A stretch of DNA of 64,000 nucleotides from Flammeovirgaceae bacterium UBA2338 (lineage in GTDB: Bacteria > Bacteroidota > Bacteroidia > Cytophagales > Cyclobacteriaceae). The position numbers were made by a program, and so were the translations under genes. The stretch covers positions 6,613 to 70,612 of the forward strand of contig DDUM01000001.1 of the NCBI GenBank assembly GCA_002344795.1, in the 5' to 3' direction. Under the pieces are notes generated by a model. That model saw only the letters and a list, made by a program, of their open reading frames with translations, did no database searches and was not told the DNA's origin. Positions 36,386-45,258 of the stretch are shown one piece after another (position 1 is the first letter of the stretch; each line of letters starts with the position of its first letter).

Positions 36386-37930
36386 TTATGGGTTAATGGT
36401 TGGTAATCCTTTTAGTTCTATTTCAATATTTTTAGTTTTCGCATTCACCTGAAAGTTTTGAATGATCTCCACCACATCCGTGTGTATCGACTTTGATTTT
36501 GACCCGTCAATAATCACACTTGATTCGTTTGGAATGTGATTCAACATCTGAAGAATACTCCCCTTATTTAAGAAGGAAACAGTTTCCGGAAGTGTAATGC
36601 GGTAATCGTTACCCTTGTTAGTCGTATGCTTTAATATGTAATATGGGTTCTTAAAATTGGTTCGCAGGATGAAGTAAATGGAAACCAAAAGTCCTATCGT
36701 AATCCCTTTGAGTAAGTCAGTAAAAAGAATACCTACAATTGTAGCCACAAAAGGCACAAAGTGTTCCCAACCTTGTTTATACAAATGTTTAAACAATGCT
36801 GGTTTGGCCAGTTTGTAACCCACGACAAATAAGATAGCCGCCAATGAGGCCAATGGAATCATGTTTAGTACCATTGGAATAGAAATGGCACTGAGTAAAA
36901 GAAATACTCCGTGAAGAATGGTAGAAAGCTTTGACTTACCACCAAAGGCAATATTGGCTGAACTCCTAACAATTACTTGGGTGATTGGAAGTCCGCCTAA
37001 TAAACCTGATACAATATTTCCCAAACCTTGCGCCTTTAATTCGCGGTTGGTAGGTGTTACCCTTTTATAAGGATCGAGTTTATCCGTTGCCTCTACACAA
37101 AGCAATGTTTCAAGGCTGGCTACGGTGGCCAATACAAGTGCAATGATGTAAATATCCGGATTTGTTAATTGAGTAAAGTCAGGAAATCTAAACTGCTGAA
37201 AAAAATCGCCAACAGTTGTTGGCACAGGAATCTGAACGATTTGATTCTCAGTCAAACTAAAGTTTAACCAGCCATTTTGAAAAGCAACATTCAATAATAT
37301 ACCTGCAACCACCGCCACCAAGGGGCCTTGAATCATCAGAAAAAGCTTACTTTTCTTCATCAAGACATTCTCCCAAAGTAAGAGAATAATCAATGATACA
37401 ACAGTGATCAATAATGCGCCTGGTGTGATGTAACCAAGCATATTAACCAACTCAGAAAATGTATTTTGCCCATCAGGTTGTACAAAAGATAAGCTCCCCT
37501 CAAAGTCTCTATCGTACCCAAATGCATGGGGTATCTGCTTGAGAATGATTAGAAGTCCGATCCCGGTTAGCATTCCTTTTATTACAGAGGATGGAAAGTA
37601 ATAGGCCACGATACCAAGTTTCAAATAACCTGCGAGTAATTGAATTGCTCCAGCCAGGATAACAGCCAGCAAAAAAGCTTCCCATGATCCACCTAATGTG
37701 GCCATTGAACTCACCACTATTATCGCCAAACCAGCAGCCGGACCACTCACACCCAATGGAGACCCGCTAAATGACCCCACCACTATACCACCTACAACGC
37801 CCGCAATTATACCAGCAAATAAAGGTGCTCCGGAGGCCAATGCAATTCCAAGGCAAAGCGGGACGGCTACAAAAAACACCACTAGGCTGGCTGGTAAATC
37901 CTCTTTGACGTGCTTAAAAAGACCTTTCAT
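36386..37930 (-). CDS. SulP-family anion transporter, probable bicarbonate carrier
   Basis: A 514-aa membrane protein with the SulP core of about 12 to 14 helices. Early segments FFVAVPLCLGIALASGAPLFAGIIAG and GSFSGSPLGVSGPAAGLA are typical, and a STAS-like C-terminal part carries VIIDGSKSKSIHTDVVEII. SulP proteins carry sulfate, bicarbonate or other anions. The co-encoded carbonic anhydrase makes bicarbonate the best guess. Divergent from a TetR gene with an inverted repeat over the promoter. Confidence 0.87.
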   Translation of the reverse strand: MKGLFKHVKEDLPASLVVFFVAVPLCLGIALASGAPLFAGIIAGVVGGIVVGSFSGSPLGVSGPAAGLAIIVVSSMATLGGSWEAFLLAVILAGAIQLLAGYLKLGIVAYYFPSSVIKGMLTGIGLLIILKQIPHAFGYDRDFEGSLSFVQPDGQNTFSELVNMLGYITPGALLITVVSLIILLLWENVLMKKSKLFLMIQGPLVAVVAGILLNVAFQNGWLNFSLTENQIVQIPVPTTVGDFFQQFRFPDFTQLTNPDIYIIALVLATVASLETLLCVEATDKLDPYKRVTPTNRELKAQGLGNIVSGLLGGLPITQVIVRSSANIAFGGKSKLSTILHGVFLLLSAISIPMVLNMIPLASLAAILFVVGYKLAKPALFKHLYKQGWEHFVPFVATIVGILFTDLLKGITIGLLVSIYFILRTNFKNPYYILKHTTNKGNDYRITLPETVSFLNKGSILQMLNHIPNESSVIIDGSKSKSIHTDVVEIIQNFQVNAKTKNIEIELKGLPTINP

Positions 37931-37955
37931 AGCTAAATAATGGTTAAAAACTGAG

Positions 37956-37963
37956 CAAAGGTA
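37956..37963 (-). promoter_or_regulatory. -7 element of the SulP/carbonic anhydrase operon
   Basis: On the minus strand TACCTTTG matches the Bacteroidota TAnnTTTG element about 25 bases upstream of the SulP start. No clear TTG lies at the -33 distance. The element overlaps the left arm of the inverted repeat at 37961-37994. Confidence 0.4.
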
Positions 37964-37994
37964 GTATTAATATTTAAAATGATAGTAATACTAC
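37961..37994. promoter_or_regulatory. Inverted repeat, candidate operator of the divergent TetR regulator
   Basis: GTAGTATTA (37961-37969) is the exact reverse complement of TAATACTAC (37986-37994), 16 bases apart. A second pair, AATGATA (37978-37984) and TATCATT (38004-38010), overlaps it. Placement over the SulP promoter and before the TetR gene fits repression by the neighbour. Confidence 0.5.
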
Positions 37995-38041
37995 TAAAAA
38001 AAATATCATTACTTTTGTGTGCCAAACTTATTCCGCCTTAA

Positions 38042-38728
38042 ATGGAGCATTCCCTGAAAATAAAAATGAACCGCAAGTTGTTTCTTCGCAATCCGGAGGA
38101 CTCTGACCTGGGAAGAAGAATTATTAAAAATGGTATCACCCTCATTCACGAAATTGGATTTGAGGCACTTACATTCAAGAAGTTATCCAATAAAATAAAC
38201 ACTACAGAGGCTGGTGTGTATCGTTATTTTGAAAATAAGCATCGGTTACTCCTCTATGTGGTAGATTGGTATTGGAGCTGGCAAGAGTACAGACTTGTAT
38301 TCCACACCAATAATATGACAAGTCCAAAAGAAAAAATTAAAATGGCCATTAAGCTTCTTTCCGATCCCGAGGATGAAGTCTGCTCAACTGACTACATCAA
38401 TGAAAAGTTGCTGTATGAAATTGTTATGGCTGAAGGGGCTAAATCCTTTCTCACCAAACATGTAGCTGCGGACAACAAAGACAAATTATTTAAACCCTAT
38501 AAAGACTTAAGCCAAAGGATTGCGGCCTCAATAAAAGAGTACAATCCAGAATATGCCTATCCCAATTCCCTTGCCAGTACCATTATTGGAACAGCTCATT
38601 TCCAAAAGTTTTATTCCAACAATCTACCTTCTCTGACTGATTTTGCGGAAGGAAACAAGGAGAAGACAATTGTATCTTTTTTAGAGAAATTGGTCTTCAC
38701 CAGTATTGAAAAAAAACCAGTCGGGTGA
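38042..38728 (+). CDS. TetR-family transcriptional regulator
   Basis: A 228-aa regulator with an N-terminal TetR helix-turn-helix, seen as GFEALTFKKLSNKINTTEAGVYRYF at about 38-62, and a helical ligand/dimer domain. The ligand is unknown. Divergent from the SulP/carbonic anhydrase pair with inverted repeats in the 111-bp gap, so that pair is the likely target. The gene's last bases form the stem of a terminator for the opposite strand. Confidence 0.85.
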   Translation: MEHSLKIKMNRKLFLRNPEDSDLGRRIIKNGITLIHEIGFEALTFKKLSNKINTTEAGVYRYFENKHRLLLYVVDWYWSWQEYRLVFHTNNMTSPKEKIKMAIKLLSDPEDEVCSTDYINEKLLYEIVMAEGAKSFLTKHVAADNKDKLFKPYKDLSQRIAASIKEYNPEYAYPNSLASTIIGTAHFQKFYSNNLPSLTDFAEGNKEKTIVSFLEKLVFTSIEKKPVG

Positions 38729-38732
38729 CTGG
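38709..38732 (-). terminator. Terminator of the sigma/DUF4097 operon, overlapping the tetR stop
   Basis: Reading on the minus strand, the stem CCAGTC/GACTGG (38717-38722 with 38727-38732) is followed by eight T (38716-38709). It ends the operon whose last gene is at 38752. The stem includes the TGA stop of the convergent tetR gene. Confidence 0.7.
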
Positions 38733-38751
38733 CTTTATCTCTTCAATAATC

Positions 38752-39594
38752 CTATTGCTTCTTTCTAATTAATATATCCCCGTTGTAATTCTTCATAGTA
38801 AACTCAGGGCCTCCTCCATTGACATCACCCCTTACCCAGTCGTCAATCGTTACTCTGTAGGTTCCGGACTTTACCTCTTTCTTTTGAATGGGCCCAGTCT
38901 TTACCAGGTTCACATCAAAACCAGTGAATATCTCCCCCCGTTCGGTCTTTAGTTTCAAAGTGCCTTTTAAGGATGAGGGAAATGTAATATCAATATCTCC
39001 ATTGTAAGTACTGTAAGACATGGGTGTACCCTCTGTTAGCTTATCAAAAGTAATTTTGATATCACCGTTATAGGTCGATGCCACAGCCGATCCGGAAATA
39101 TTATTTGCGGTGATTTCACCATTGTAATTAGTGATCTCCACCTCACCTTGTACATCCGAAATCAAAATGTCTCCATCATTGTATGCCTTCACACGCAGGT
39201 CAAACCCAGATGGCACTTCGATATTAAGGTTCATCTTATTACTCCACGAATCCGAACCTACCTTTACCACATTGCTGTTTTCAGAAGCATCAAGGTCCAT
39301 CGTTCCACTACTGATTCGTTTTAGACCATTTTTTGATTCCTCCCCTTTGTCCTTATGCTTGTTACTCTCCACAACCATGTATTTTATCAGTACATCCTTG
39401 CGCTGTGTCCCCTTCACTGTTATTGATCCGGTATTTAGCTGAGCAATCAATTGTCCTCTTTTTCCCGGGTCAGTAAGTGGGATTGTAAATTCTCCCTCTG
39501 TCTGCGCCATTCCGTATGATGGAAGCAGGATCAGTGTCAACACCACCATTATCAACTTCTTTGTTATTGCTATATGTTTCATAAATATTTTCAT
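38752..39594 (-). CDS. Exported DUF4097-type beta-repeat protein
   Basis: A 280-aa secreted protein: signal peptide with cleavage near GMAQ at about residue 31, then short beta repeats marked by YNDGDI, NYNGEI, TYNGDI, TYNGDI and NYNGDI, the pattern of the DUF4097/putative adhesin beta-helix. Last gene of the ECF sigma operon, eight bases after a related gene. Beta-helical DUF4097 domains occur in envelope stress proteins such as LiaX of enterococci. A sensing or binding role at the cell surface is inferred. Confidence 0.78.
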   Translation of the reverse strand: MKIFMKHIAITKKLIMVVLTLILLPSYGMAQTEGEFTIPLTDPGKRGQLIAQLNTGSITVKGTQRKDVLIKYMVVESNKHKDKGEESKNGLKRISSGTMDLDASENSNVVKVGSDSWSNKMNLNIEVPSGFDLRVKAYNDGDILISDVQGEVEITNYNGEITANNISGSAVASTYNGDIKITFDKLTEGTPMSYSTYNGDIDITFPSSLKGTLKLKTERGEIFTGFDVNLVKTGPIQKKEVKSGTYRVTIDDWVRGDVNGGGPEFTMKNYNGDILIRKKQ

Positions 39595-39601
39595 TTTCAG
39601 A

Positions 39602-40489
39602 TCAAATTTCTTTTAGATAGGCATCCCCATTAAATGTTTCAATATCAAGGAATACACCACCACTACCCACTTTATATCTGTTGCCATTGATCTTGTACTC
39701 AACACCATCCTTCTTTGGTCTCTTCTCAAGTGCAACAGGTAAGGACTCAATCGCGTCTACGTTGGTATAAAAGTTTCCATTGAAACTCTCAAAGCTTACG
39801 CTGGCTCCCAGCCCTTTCTTTACATGAATATTAATATCTCCGTTGAGTGCATAATACCTGCAAGGCAAACTTGGGTTACTGTCATACGTCAAATCAATAT
39901 CTCCATTGATGGATGAGACATGGGTAGCACCAGAGATTTGTGTCAGCCTGATACTTCCATTGATATTATCCGCATACAACCCTCCACTTACCTTCTCGAC
40001 AGAAATATCTCCATCATTGATAGTGCTCACAGCAAGGTTAATCCCATAAGGTACTTTCACTGTGAAGTTCATCAGGTATCGGTATTCCTCCTTGCAATCC
40101 TTTCCCCAATTAGACCAGTTGTAATTCCAGCCCTTACCTGCCCTTTCATTGCGGTGATAGCGCTGGTTTCCTCTACCAAAATCACTACACGTACCCTTTA
40201 CATAAAGAATCAAAGTATCTGCCAAATCAATTACTCCTAATTGAATTTCGTTTTTACCTTTTTCCAATCGATCATTGGTTTTGGCCAATATTTCCTTGTT
40301 GATTTCTACCACTATTTTATCACCATCATAGCCCTCCACCTTAATACTCCCGTTAATATTGGCGATCATCAGTGCATTCTTGTCAGACTTTTTTTCAAAG
40401 GCCAACTCTTTCTTAATGGTCTCATTGAACTGCTGAGCAAACCCAGACCAGTAACAGACCATCAACAGTATGATTATTATCTTTTTCAT
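39602..40489 (-). CDS. Exported DUF4097-type beta-repeat protein, second paralogue
   Basis: A 295-aa secreted protein with a signal peptide to about residue 18 (GFAQ) and the same repeat pattern: NINGSI, TINDGDI, NINGSI, SINGDI, ALNGDI, SFNGNF, TFNGDA. A Cys-containing, Trp-rich insertion at about 105-140 (KGWNYNWSNWGKDC) is absent from its neighbour. Encoded between the HEAT-repeat membrane protein and the other DUF4097 gene with gaps of four and seven bases, so the four genes are one operon. Confidence 0.78.
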   Translation of the reverse strand: MKKIIIILLMVCYWSGFAQQFNETIKKELAFEKKSDKNALMIANINGSIKVEGYDGDKIVVEINKEILAKTNDRLEKGKNEIQLGVIDLADTLILYVKGTCSDFGRGNQRYHRNERAGKGWNYNWSNWGKDCKEEYRYLMNFTVKVPYGINLAVSTINDGDISVEKVSGGLYADNINGSIRLTQISGATHVSSINGDIDLTYDSNPSLPCRYYALNGDINIHVKKGLGASVSFESFNGNFYTNVDAIESLPVALEKRPKKDGVEYKINGNRYKVGSGGVFLDIETFNGDAYLKEI

Positions 40490-40493
40490 TATT

Positions 40494-41276
40494 TTAAATT
40501 AAAACCTGAATACTTTCTTCAATTCTTTGCTTTACATCCTTCGGAGTTGCTTCCTCTTCAAGCAACTTACGCAACTCCTTCACCGATTTTTTCTCCTGAA
40601 GTTCTACCATCAATTCAGCCAAGGCCACCTGAACCATGGGTGAGCTTTGACTGGCGATAGATCTAATGATCGCCTCTCTTACATTACTTTCACGAACATA
40701 GGGTCTGAGGGCATCCAGCGCTGCCAGCCTCACATTGACATTCCCGTCTTCATTGAGTGTTTTGATTAATGCTTCTGTAACCTTTTTGCTTGCCTGACTC
40801 ATTTCACTGGTAAGACTTACCGCCTTCAACCGATCTGTTGCAGATTCCTTTTCCAGCAGAGACAGCATCACCATCTCCTTCAGATCTGTCACTTCCTTTG
40901 TAAGAGATACTACATCGCTCTTTTCCTGAGGCCTATTCCAAAGGTAGCCGGTGGCAAATCCTGCAATCAGTAAAACAGTGGCAAAAGCCAATCGGGGTGC
41001 CAGTAAATTCCATTGTGGCCATTGAAAGGAGAGGCTTCCTTTACTTGCTTTCCTTTGTTCCTCCTTCAGCATGGCATAAAACCTATTGTCTACCTCCATT
41101 GAGGGTTGTGCATCGGGAGCAGCCATCACCTTATCATCCAGTTGTGATAAATTGCCAAGCGCGGTAAGCGGTACTCTACCTTCTTCAATCAAGCGCTCCA
41201 ATTCATTGATCTCAGCAGGATCTGCCAGGCCTTCATTGTATTTTGCAATAAGCTCTTCTACACCTTTCTTTTCCAT
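40494..41276 (-). CDS. Membrane HEAT-repeat protein, probable anti-sigma factor
   Basis: A 260-aa single-pass protein: a cytosolic N-terminal 85 residues (EELIAKYNEGLADPAEINELERLI, similar to the N-terminal helices of Bacteroidota anti-sigma factors), one membrane helix at about 93-110 (LAFATVLLIAGFATGYLW), and a periplasmic helical domain with HEAT-like repeats (VRLAALDALRPY, REAIIRSIASQ, VQVALAELMVEL). One base from the ECF sigma gene. I infer that it holds the sigma factor until an envelope signal is read by the HEAT domain. Confidence 0.72.
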   Translation of the reverse strand: MEKKGVEELIAKYNEGLADPAEINELERLIEEGRVPLTALGNLSQLDDKVMAAPDAQPSMEVDNRFYAMLKEEQRKASKGSLSFQWPQWNLLAPRLAFATVLLIAGFATGYLWNRPQEKSDVVSLTKEVTDLKEMVMLSLLEKESATDRLKAVSLTSEMSQASKKVTEALIKTLNEDGNVNVRLAALDALRPYVRESNVREAIIRSIASQSSPMVQVALAELMVELQEKKSVKELRKLLEEEATPKDVKQRIEESIQVLI

Positions 41277-41277
41277 A

Positions 41278-41868
41278 TCACATTTGTTTTTCTAATTTTT
41301 CGTACACACCTTTTAACTCTTGCAGTGCTCTGAAAACTTTTACTTTGACGGCTCCTTCCGAGCACCCCAAAATCTCCCCTATCTCCTTGTATTTCTTTTC
41401 CTGGTATTTGCTCAGCAATAACACCTCTCTTTTTTCTGGCGAAAGCCTGTCCATGGCCAGGTTCAGCATCATGTGTTCCTCATCATGCTGCATTTCTTCC
41501 GACTTGTTTTCCGAGTGTCCCATCTTATGCTCCCAATTCTCCACCGGATCTTTCCGCTTGATCTTTTCCTTCCTAAAGTGGTCGTATCTCACGTTGCGCG
41601 CGATGTGAAACAACCAGGTTTTGAATTCTCCCTCCCGACCGTCCGAACCGTCTTCGGGCAGGCGGGCACGAAAGAGATGACGGTACTTCATTACTCTGTA
41701 GAAGGTGTTTTGAACCAGGTCCTCGCTCAGTTCCTGATCCCTATTCATACCATAAAAGAAACCATACAACGGTTTTTTATAGCGTTCAAAAAGGAGTCCC
41801 AGCCTATCAAGGCCTCCATCTCGAACACTGATCATCAATGCATTGTCGGAAAGCTTATCCAAAATCAA
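41278..41868 (-). CDS. ECF-type RNA polymerase sigma factor
   Basis: A 196-aa sigma-70-family factor with region 2 (LFERYKKPLYGFFYGMNRDQELSEDLVQNTFYRVMKYR) and region 4 (LSPEKREVLLLSKYQEKKYKEIGEILGCSEGAVKVKVFRALQELK) and a short linker. Translation probably begins at the TTG at 41868; the first ATG, at 41835, would remove LSDNAL, which relatives normally keep. First gene of a four-gene operon with a membrane HEAT protein and two exported DUF4097 proteins, which are the likely regulator and targets. Confidence 0.88.
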   Translation of the reverse strand: MILDKLSDNALMISVRDGGLDRLGLLFERYKKPLYGFFYGMNRDQELSEDLVQNTFYRVMKYRHLFRARLPEDGSDGREGEFKTWLFHIARNVRYDHFRKEKIKRKDPVENWEHKMGHSENKSEEMQHDEEHMMLNLAMDRLSPEKREVLLLSKYQEKKYKEIGEILGCSEGAVKVKVFRALQELKGVYEKLEKQM

Positions 41869-42046
41869 ATACTCGGTTCATGCAGGGAAACCCGCCCTTT
41901 GTGGAATGGTTACAACTTTATCTAATAAAAATAATAATTAAATCGGCAGGCGACCCAAAGGCCATATATAACCACACAAGGTATAAAGCAGAAAGGATCA
42001 GCATATGCCAATCCTTTCCCTAATTAAAGTTGTTTAAGCGTTTCTA

Positions 42047-42646
42047 CTAACTGCGCATTTCCGCCATTTTGTTGCGCTCATTCTGAAGTTCTCTGGAGAG
42101 TTTCATCTGCTTATCAAGGGCCTTGCGCTTATAATTTTCGAATTCTTTGGTGATCAGGTTCTCCATTTCCATCTTTTCTTTGAGTGATTGGTAGATCATT
42201 TTCAACCTACCGGTGACTATACCAACAAGAAGAATCATTCCCAGAAATACAAATCCAACCATACCAATGAAGAAGCCTTTACCGAAGTCCATACCCAACA
42301 CTGAGATGTGTGTGGCTGCGTGTTCAACTTCTGCCATAGATTCTTCTTTCTGCTGTACCGCAGCCATCGCGGCATCCAGACGCATTTGAAGTTGCAGGGC
42401 CTCTGCCCTGGCTTCCTCCAAATCACTGTGTACTTTTTTTATTGAATCGGTCGTTAGTTTCCACATTCCATCAAGGATATACTCCTTAATTACTTTATAC
42501 TCGTTGAAGGTTTCTGATTTCTCCTTCATAATCGCATAGCGTTCTGTGAGCGTTTTAGTATCCTTTTCCAACGCTGCTGAGGCTTGTGTCTGCGCCATAG
42601 CTCCCAGAGAGCTTAATAAAATGAAAGTAGCGAGTGTAAATTTCAT
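42047..42646 (-). CDS. Exported single-pass membrane protein with coiled coils, unknown function
   Basis: A 199-aa protein with a signal peptide (cleavage near GAMAQ at about 19), a predicted periplasmic coiled coil at about 25-110 (ALEKDTKTLTERYAIM, LEEARAEALQLQMRLD), one membrane helix at about 122-145 (GKGFFIGMVGFVFLGMILLVGIV) and a charged cytosolic coiled coil to the end. No family recognised. It stands alone, upstream of and facing the same way as the ECF sigma operon, 178 bases away, so it could be a further target or partner of that system. Confidence 0.65.
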   Translation of the reverse strand: MKFTLATFILLSSLGAMAQTQASAALEKDTKTLTERYAIMKEKSETFNEYKVIKEYILDGMWKLTTDSIKKVHSDLEEARAEALQLQMRLDAAMAAVQQKEESMAEVEHAATHISVLGMDFGKGFFIGMVGFVFLGMILLVGIVTGRLKMIYQSLKEKMEMENLITKEFENYKRKALDKQMKLSRELQNERNKMAEMRS

Positions 42647-43033
42647 AGTTATAGATTAATAATAATTGAGGGATGTCAAACCTAGCTTTACATCCACATT
42701 TGTCATAATCATTTATAATAAAGCCTCATATATATCGCCTAAATAAACATCCAATCGATGAATGATTTATAAAGGATCAATACAAGCCATTTTTAGATCG
42801 TTCAAACCCCTGTATAAATACCAATTTGGACATTTATGCTGTCAATCTATTAGAATAGATTGATTATAAGTTAGTTAAGTAACAAAACATTCATTTTTTG
42901 AACATTTTTCCTCACCAGGGCTCCGTATGAATAAAATGAGCCATTCAGAGCTACCTGGCTTGAATAATCCGCTATCTCCTTGATAATCAGCTGATTTTTT
43001 GGTAAACTTTGTGTGTACCAAATCCTTACTGGT
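42647..43033. other. Long AT-rich intergenic region with two palindromes
   Basis: No gene seen. CAATCTATT/AATAGATTG around AG forms a perfect 20-bp palindrome at 42843-42862, and AATCAGCTGATT at 42985-42996 is a perfect 12-bp palindrome 38 bases before the DoxX start, followed by T. The region holds promoters for the divergent genes 42047-42646 and 43034-43480; the palindromes are candidate operators. Confidence 0.4.
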
Positions 43034-43480
43034 ATGAGTTTAGTTACTAAAATTGAAGGTTGGGGAAACGCTCACCGACCAGGGTGGCTGGATATCTTTA
43101 GAATCATCCTCGGACTCTTCATTACCTACAAAGGTTTTGAATTTATGTTCAATATCGATTCCCTGCAAAATACTACAGCAGGAATGGGTGAGATGTTCAG
43201 TGCAGCGGCAATTGCTCATTACATCGTTTTTGCACATGCTCTTGGCGGGCCACTTATTGTTTTTGGGATTTACACCCGAATTGTAAGTCTTGTCCAGGTG
43301 CCTATACTGATCGGTGCTGTGGTGTTCGTAAACTATCCCAATGGGTTTTTGTCATTAGGCAATCACATGGAACTTGAAATCTCCCTGATCGTGCTGATTG
43401 GTCTTATTGTATTTATGATTTTTGGTGGTGGAAAATTTTCCGTGGACGAAAGAAGGAGAAAAGACGTAGCCGCTTCATAA
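43034..43480 (+). CDS. DoxX-family membrane protein
   Basis: A 148-aa protein with four hydrophobic helices and the DoxX opening WLDIFRIILGLFITYKGFEFMFN. The frame begins at a GTG at 43013, but the ATG at 43034 gives the usual short N-terminus. DoxX proteins are linked to redox and sulfur stress handling, though the reaction is not settled. Stand-alone gene. Confidence 0.8.
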   Translation: MSLVTKIEGWGNAHRPGWLDIFRIILGLFITYKGFEFMFNIDSLQNTTAGMGEMFSAAAIAHYIVFAHALGGPLIVFGIYTRIVSLVQVPILIGAVVFVNYPNGFLSLGNHMELEISLIVLIGLIVFMIFGGGKFSVDERRRKDVAAS

Positions 43481-43573
43481 TCAGCAGGTAATAAGCAGGT
43501 AATATTTTCGTTGCTTCGGTACCTATCTTATGCTTAACTTGTTTTTTCGAGTTAACTTAAAACTGAAGTAACC

Positions 43574-45094
43574 ATGTATGCACGCCTGCTTATTGCAACA
43601 CTGTTGCTCACGTGCCCGATTTTCGCTTCACTGGCGCAACTTAAGACAGTCCCTGAAATTGAAAGGGCTACAAAAAGTGAATTTGTAAAAGCAGTCAATG
43701 ACCTTCGCGCCTTTCTTCAGATACCCAATGACGGACATTACCCGGAGCAAATAGATGCCAACATAAGCTGGGCTACCAAAGCGTTTGAAAGCAGAGGGTT
43801 CAAAACCCAGTTGATAAAAACACCGGGTGCGCCTCACGTGTATGCCGAAAAACAATTCGTAAAGAAGGGCAAAACGGTACTCTTCTACCTGCAAATTGAC
43901 GGGCAACCTGTGGACACTTCTGCGTGGGATCAGGAAAGTCCTTTCAAGGCAGCGTTGAAAGAAGAGAAGAACGGCCACTGGCAGGAAATCGATTGGAGTA
44001 ACTTTAACGATAATTTCAATCCCGATTGGCGTATCTATGCCCGTTCCGCTTCCGACTCAAAAGGCCCGGCCATGTGTTTCCTTACCGCATTATCCATTCT
44101 CGAAAAGCACAAAGTAAAACCCAATTTCAACATCAAGGTGATCATGGATTTCCAGGAAGAGATGAGCTCACCCCAACTCGCCTGGGTGGTGCAAAACAAT
44201 CAGGAGCTATTAAAATCGGATATGGTGTTGATCATGGATGGTACCCGACATGTGTCCAACCTGCCTACACTTTGTTTTGGTGCCAGGGGCATCGCTACGG
44301 CTACACTAAAAGTTTACGGACCTCGTAACGCACTTCACAGCGGACAATATGGAAACTACGCGCCCAATCCGGTTTTTGCCATGTCCAAACTATTGGCAGG
44401 ATTGAAAGACGACATGGGTAGGGTAACTCTTCCCGGGTTTTATGATGGAATCACGTTGAGCGAAGCCGACAAGAAAGATTTGAACGACATTCCCGAAGAT
44501 ATGGATGAGATCAACGCTACACTTGGAATTGCCCGACCTGATGCAGTGGGCGCCACCTATCAGGAAGCCATGCAATACCCAAGTCTTAATGTGAGGGGCA
44601 TTCGTGCTGCGTGGGTAGGCAAAGAAGTGCGCACCATCATACCCGAAGAAGTCATAGCTGAAATTGACATGCGACTTGTAGTAGAATCACCCGGAGAAAG
44701 ACAAATGAGGCTACTCAAAAAGTATGTTGAAGATCAGGGGTTTCATTTGGTGGATGGTGAGCCTACAGATGATGAACGGGCCAAATATCCAAAGCTGGCT
44801 TCTATGACTTATAGGTTAGGCTCTGAGCCTTTTCGCACCGACATTAATACAGAGTTAGGTGAATGGCTTTCCCGCGCACATCAAAAGATGTTTGGGGATC
44901 AATTCGTGAAAATGAGAACTACAGGAGGATCTCAGCCCATTGCTCCATTTATTAAAACATTGAATATCCCTGCGGTTTCAGTGCGCATCCCCAACCCAGA
45001 CAACAGCATCCACAGTCCTAATGAAAACATACGGGTAGGCAATTTCTTTGAAGGTATCGAAACCATGGTGGGAGTATTGACAGAAAAGTTGTAG
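43574..45094 (+). CDS. Exported M20-family peptidase-like protein with altered first metal ligand
   Basis: A 506-aa protein with a signal peptide to about 21 (SLAQ). It keeps most M20 metal and catalytic residues: Asp161 in RSASDSKG, the Glu pair 195-196 in FQEEMSS, Asp222 in MDGTRH, and a final His at about 480 in NSIHSPNEN. The first His of the HxD motif is Gln (YLQID, Gln107 and Asp109), where relatives of the carnosinase type read YGHYD. The enzyme may bind one metal only, or be tuned to another. It has the inserted dimerisation domain in the middle. Substrate unknown; a di- or tripeptide is likely if active. Confidence 0.78.
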   Translation: MYARLLIATLLLTCPIFASLAQLKTVPEIERATKSEFVKAVNDLRAFLQIPNDGHYPEQIDANISWATKAFESRGFKTQLIKTPGAPHVYAEKQFVKKGKTVLFYLQIDGQPVDTSAWDQESPFKAALKEEKNGHWQEIDWSNFNDNFNPDWRIYARSASDSKGPAMCFLTALSILEKHKVKPNFNIKVIMDFQEEMSSPQLAWVVQNNQELLKSDMVLIMDGTRHVSNLPTLCFGARGIATATLKVYGPRNALHSGQYGNYAPNPVFAMSKLLAGLKDDMGRVTLPGFYDGITLSEADKKDLNDIPEDMDEINATLGIARPDAVGATYQEAMQYPSLNVRGIRAAWVGKEVRTIIPEEVIAEIDMRLVVESPGERQMRLLKKYVEDQGFHLVDGEPTDDERAKYPKLASMTYRLGSEPFRTDINTELGEWLSRAHQKMFGDQFVKMRTTGGSQPIAPFIKTLNIPAVSVRIPNPDNSIHSPNENIRVGNFFEGIETMVGVLTEKL

Positions 45095-45258
45095 TGTTCT
45101 ACTACTAACGTAACACAAAAACAAGATCATTTATTACGATTTTGCGTTTCTAACCACCTTTATCGCTTTTTGTCATGCCCTAAGTGTTTTATAGATGCGC
45201 GGGTACCACTAGTATAACTCTTTCACAACCATGTACACTACCCCGTTAATTTTAAGCT

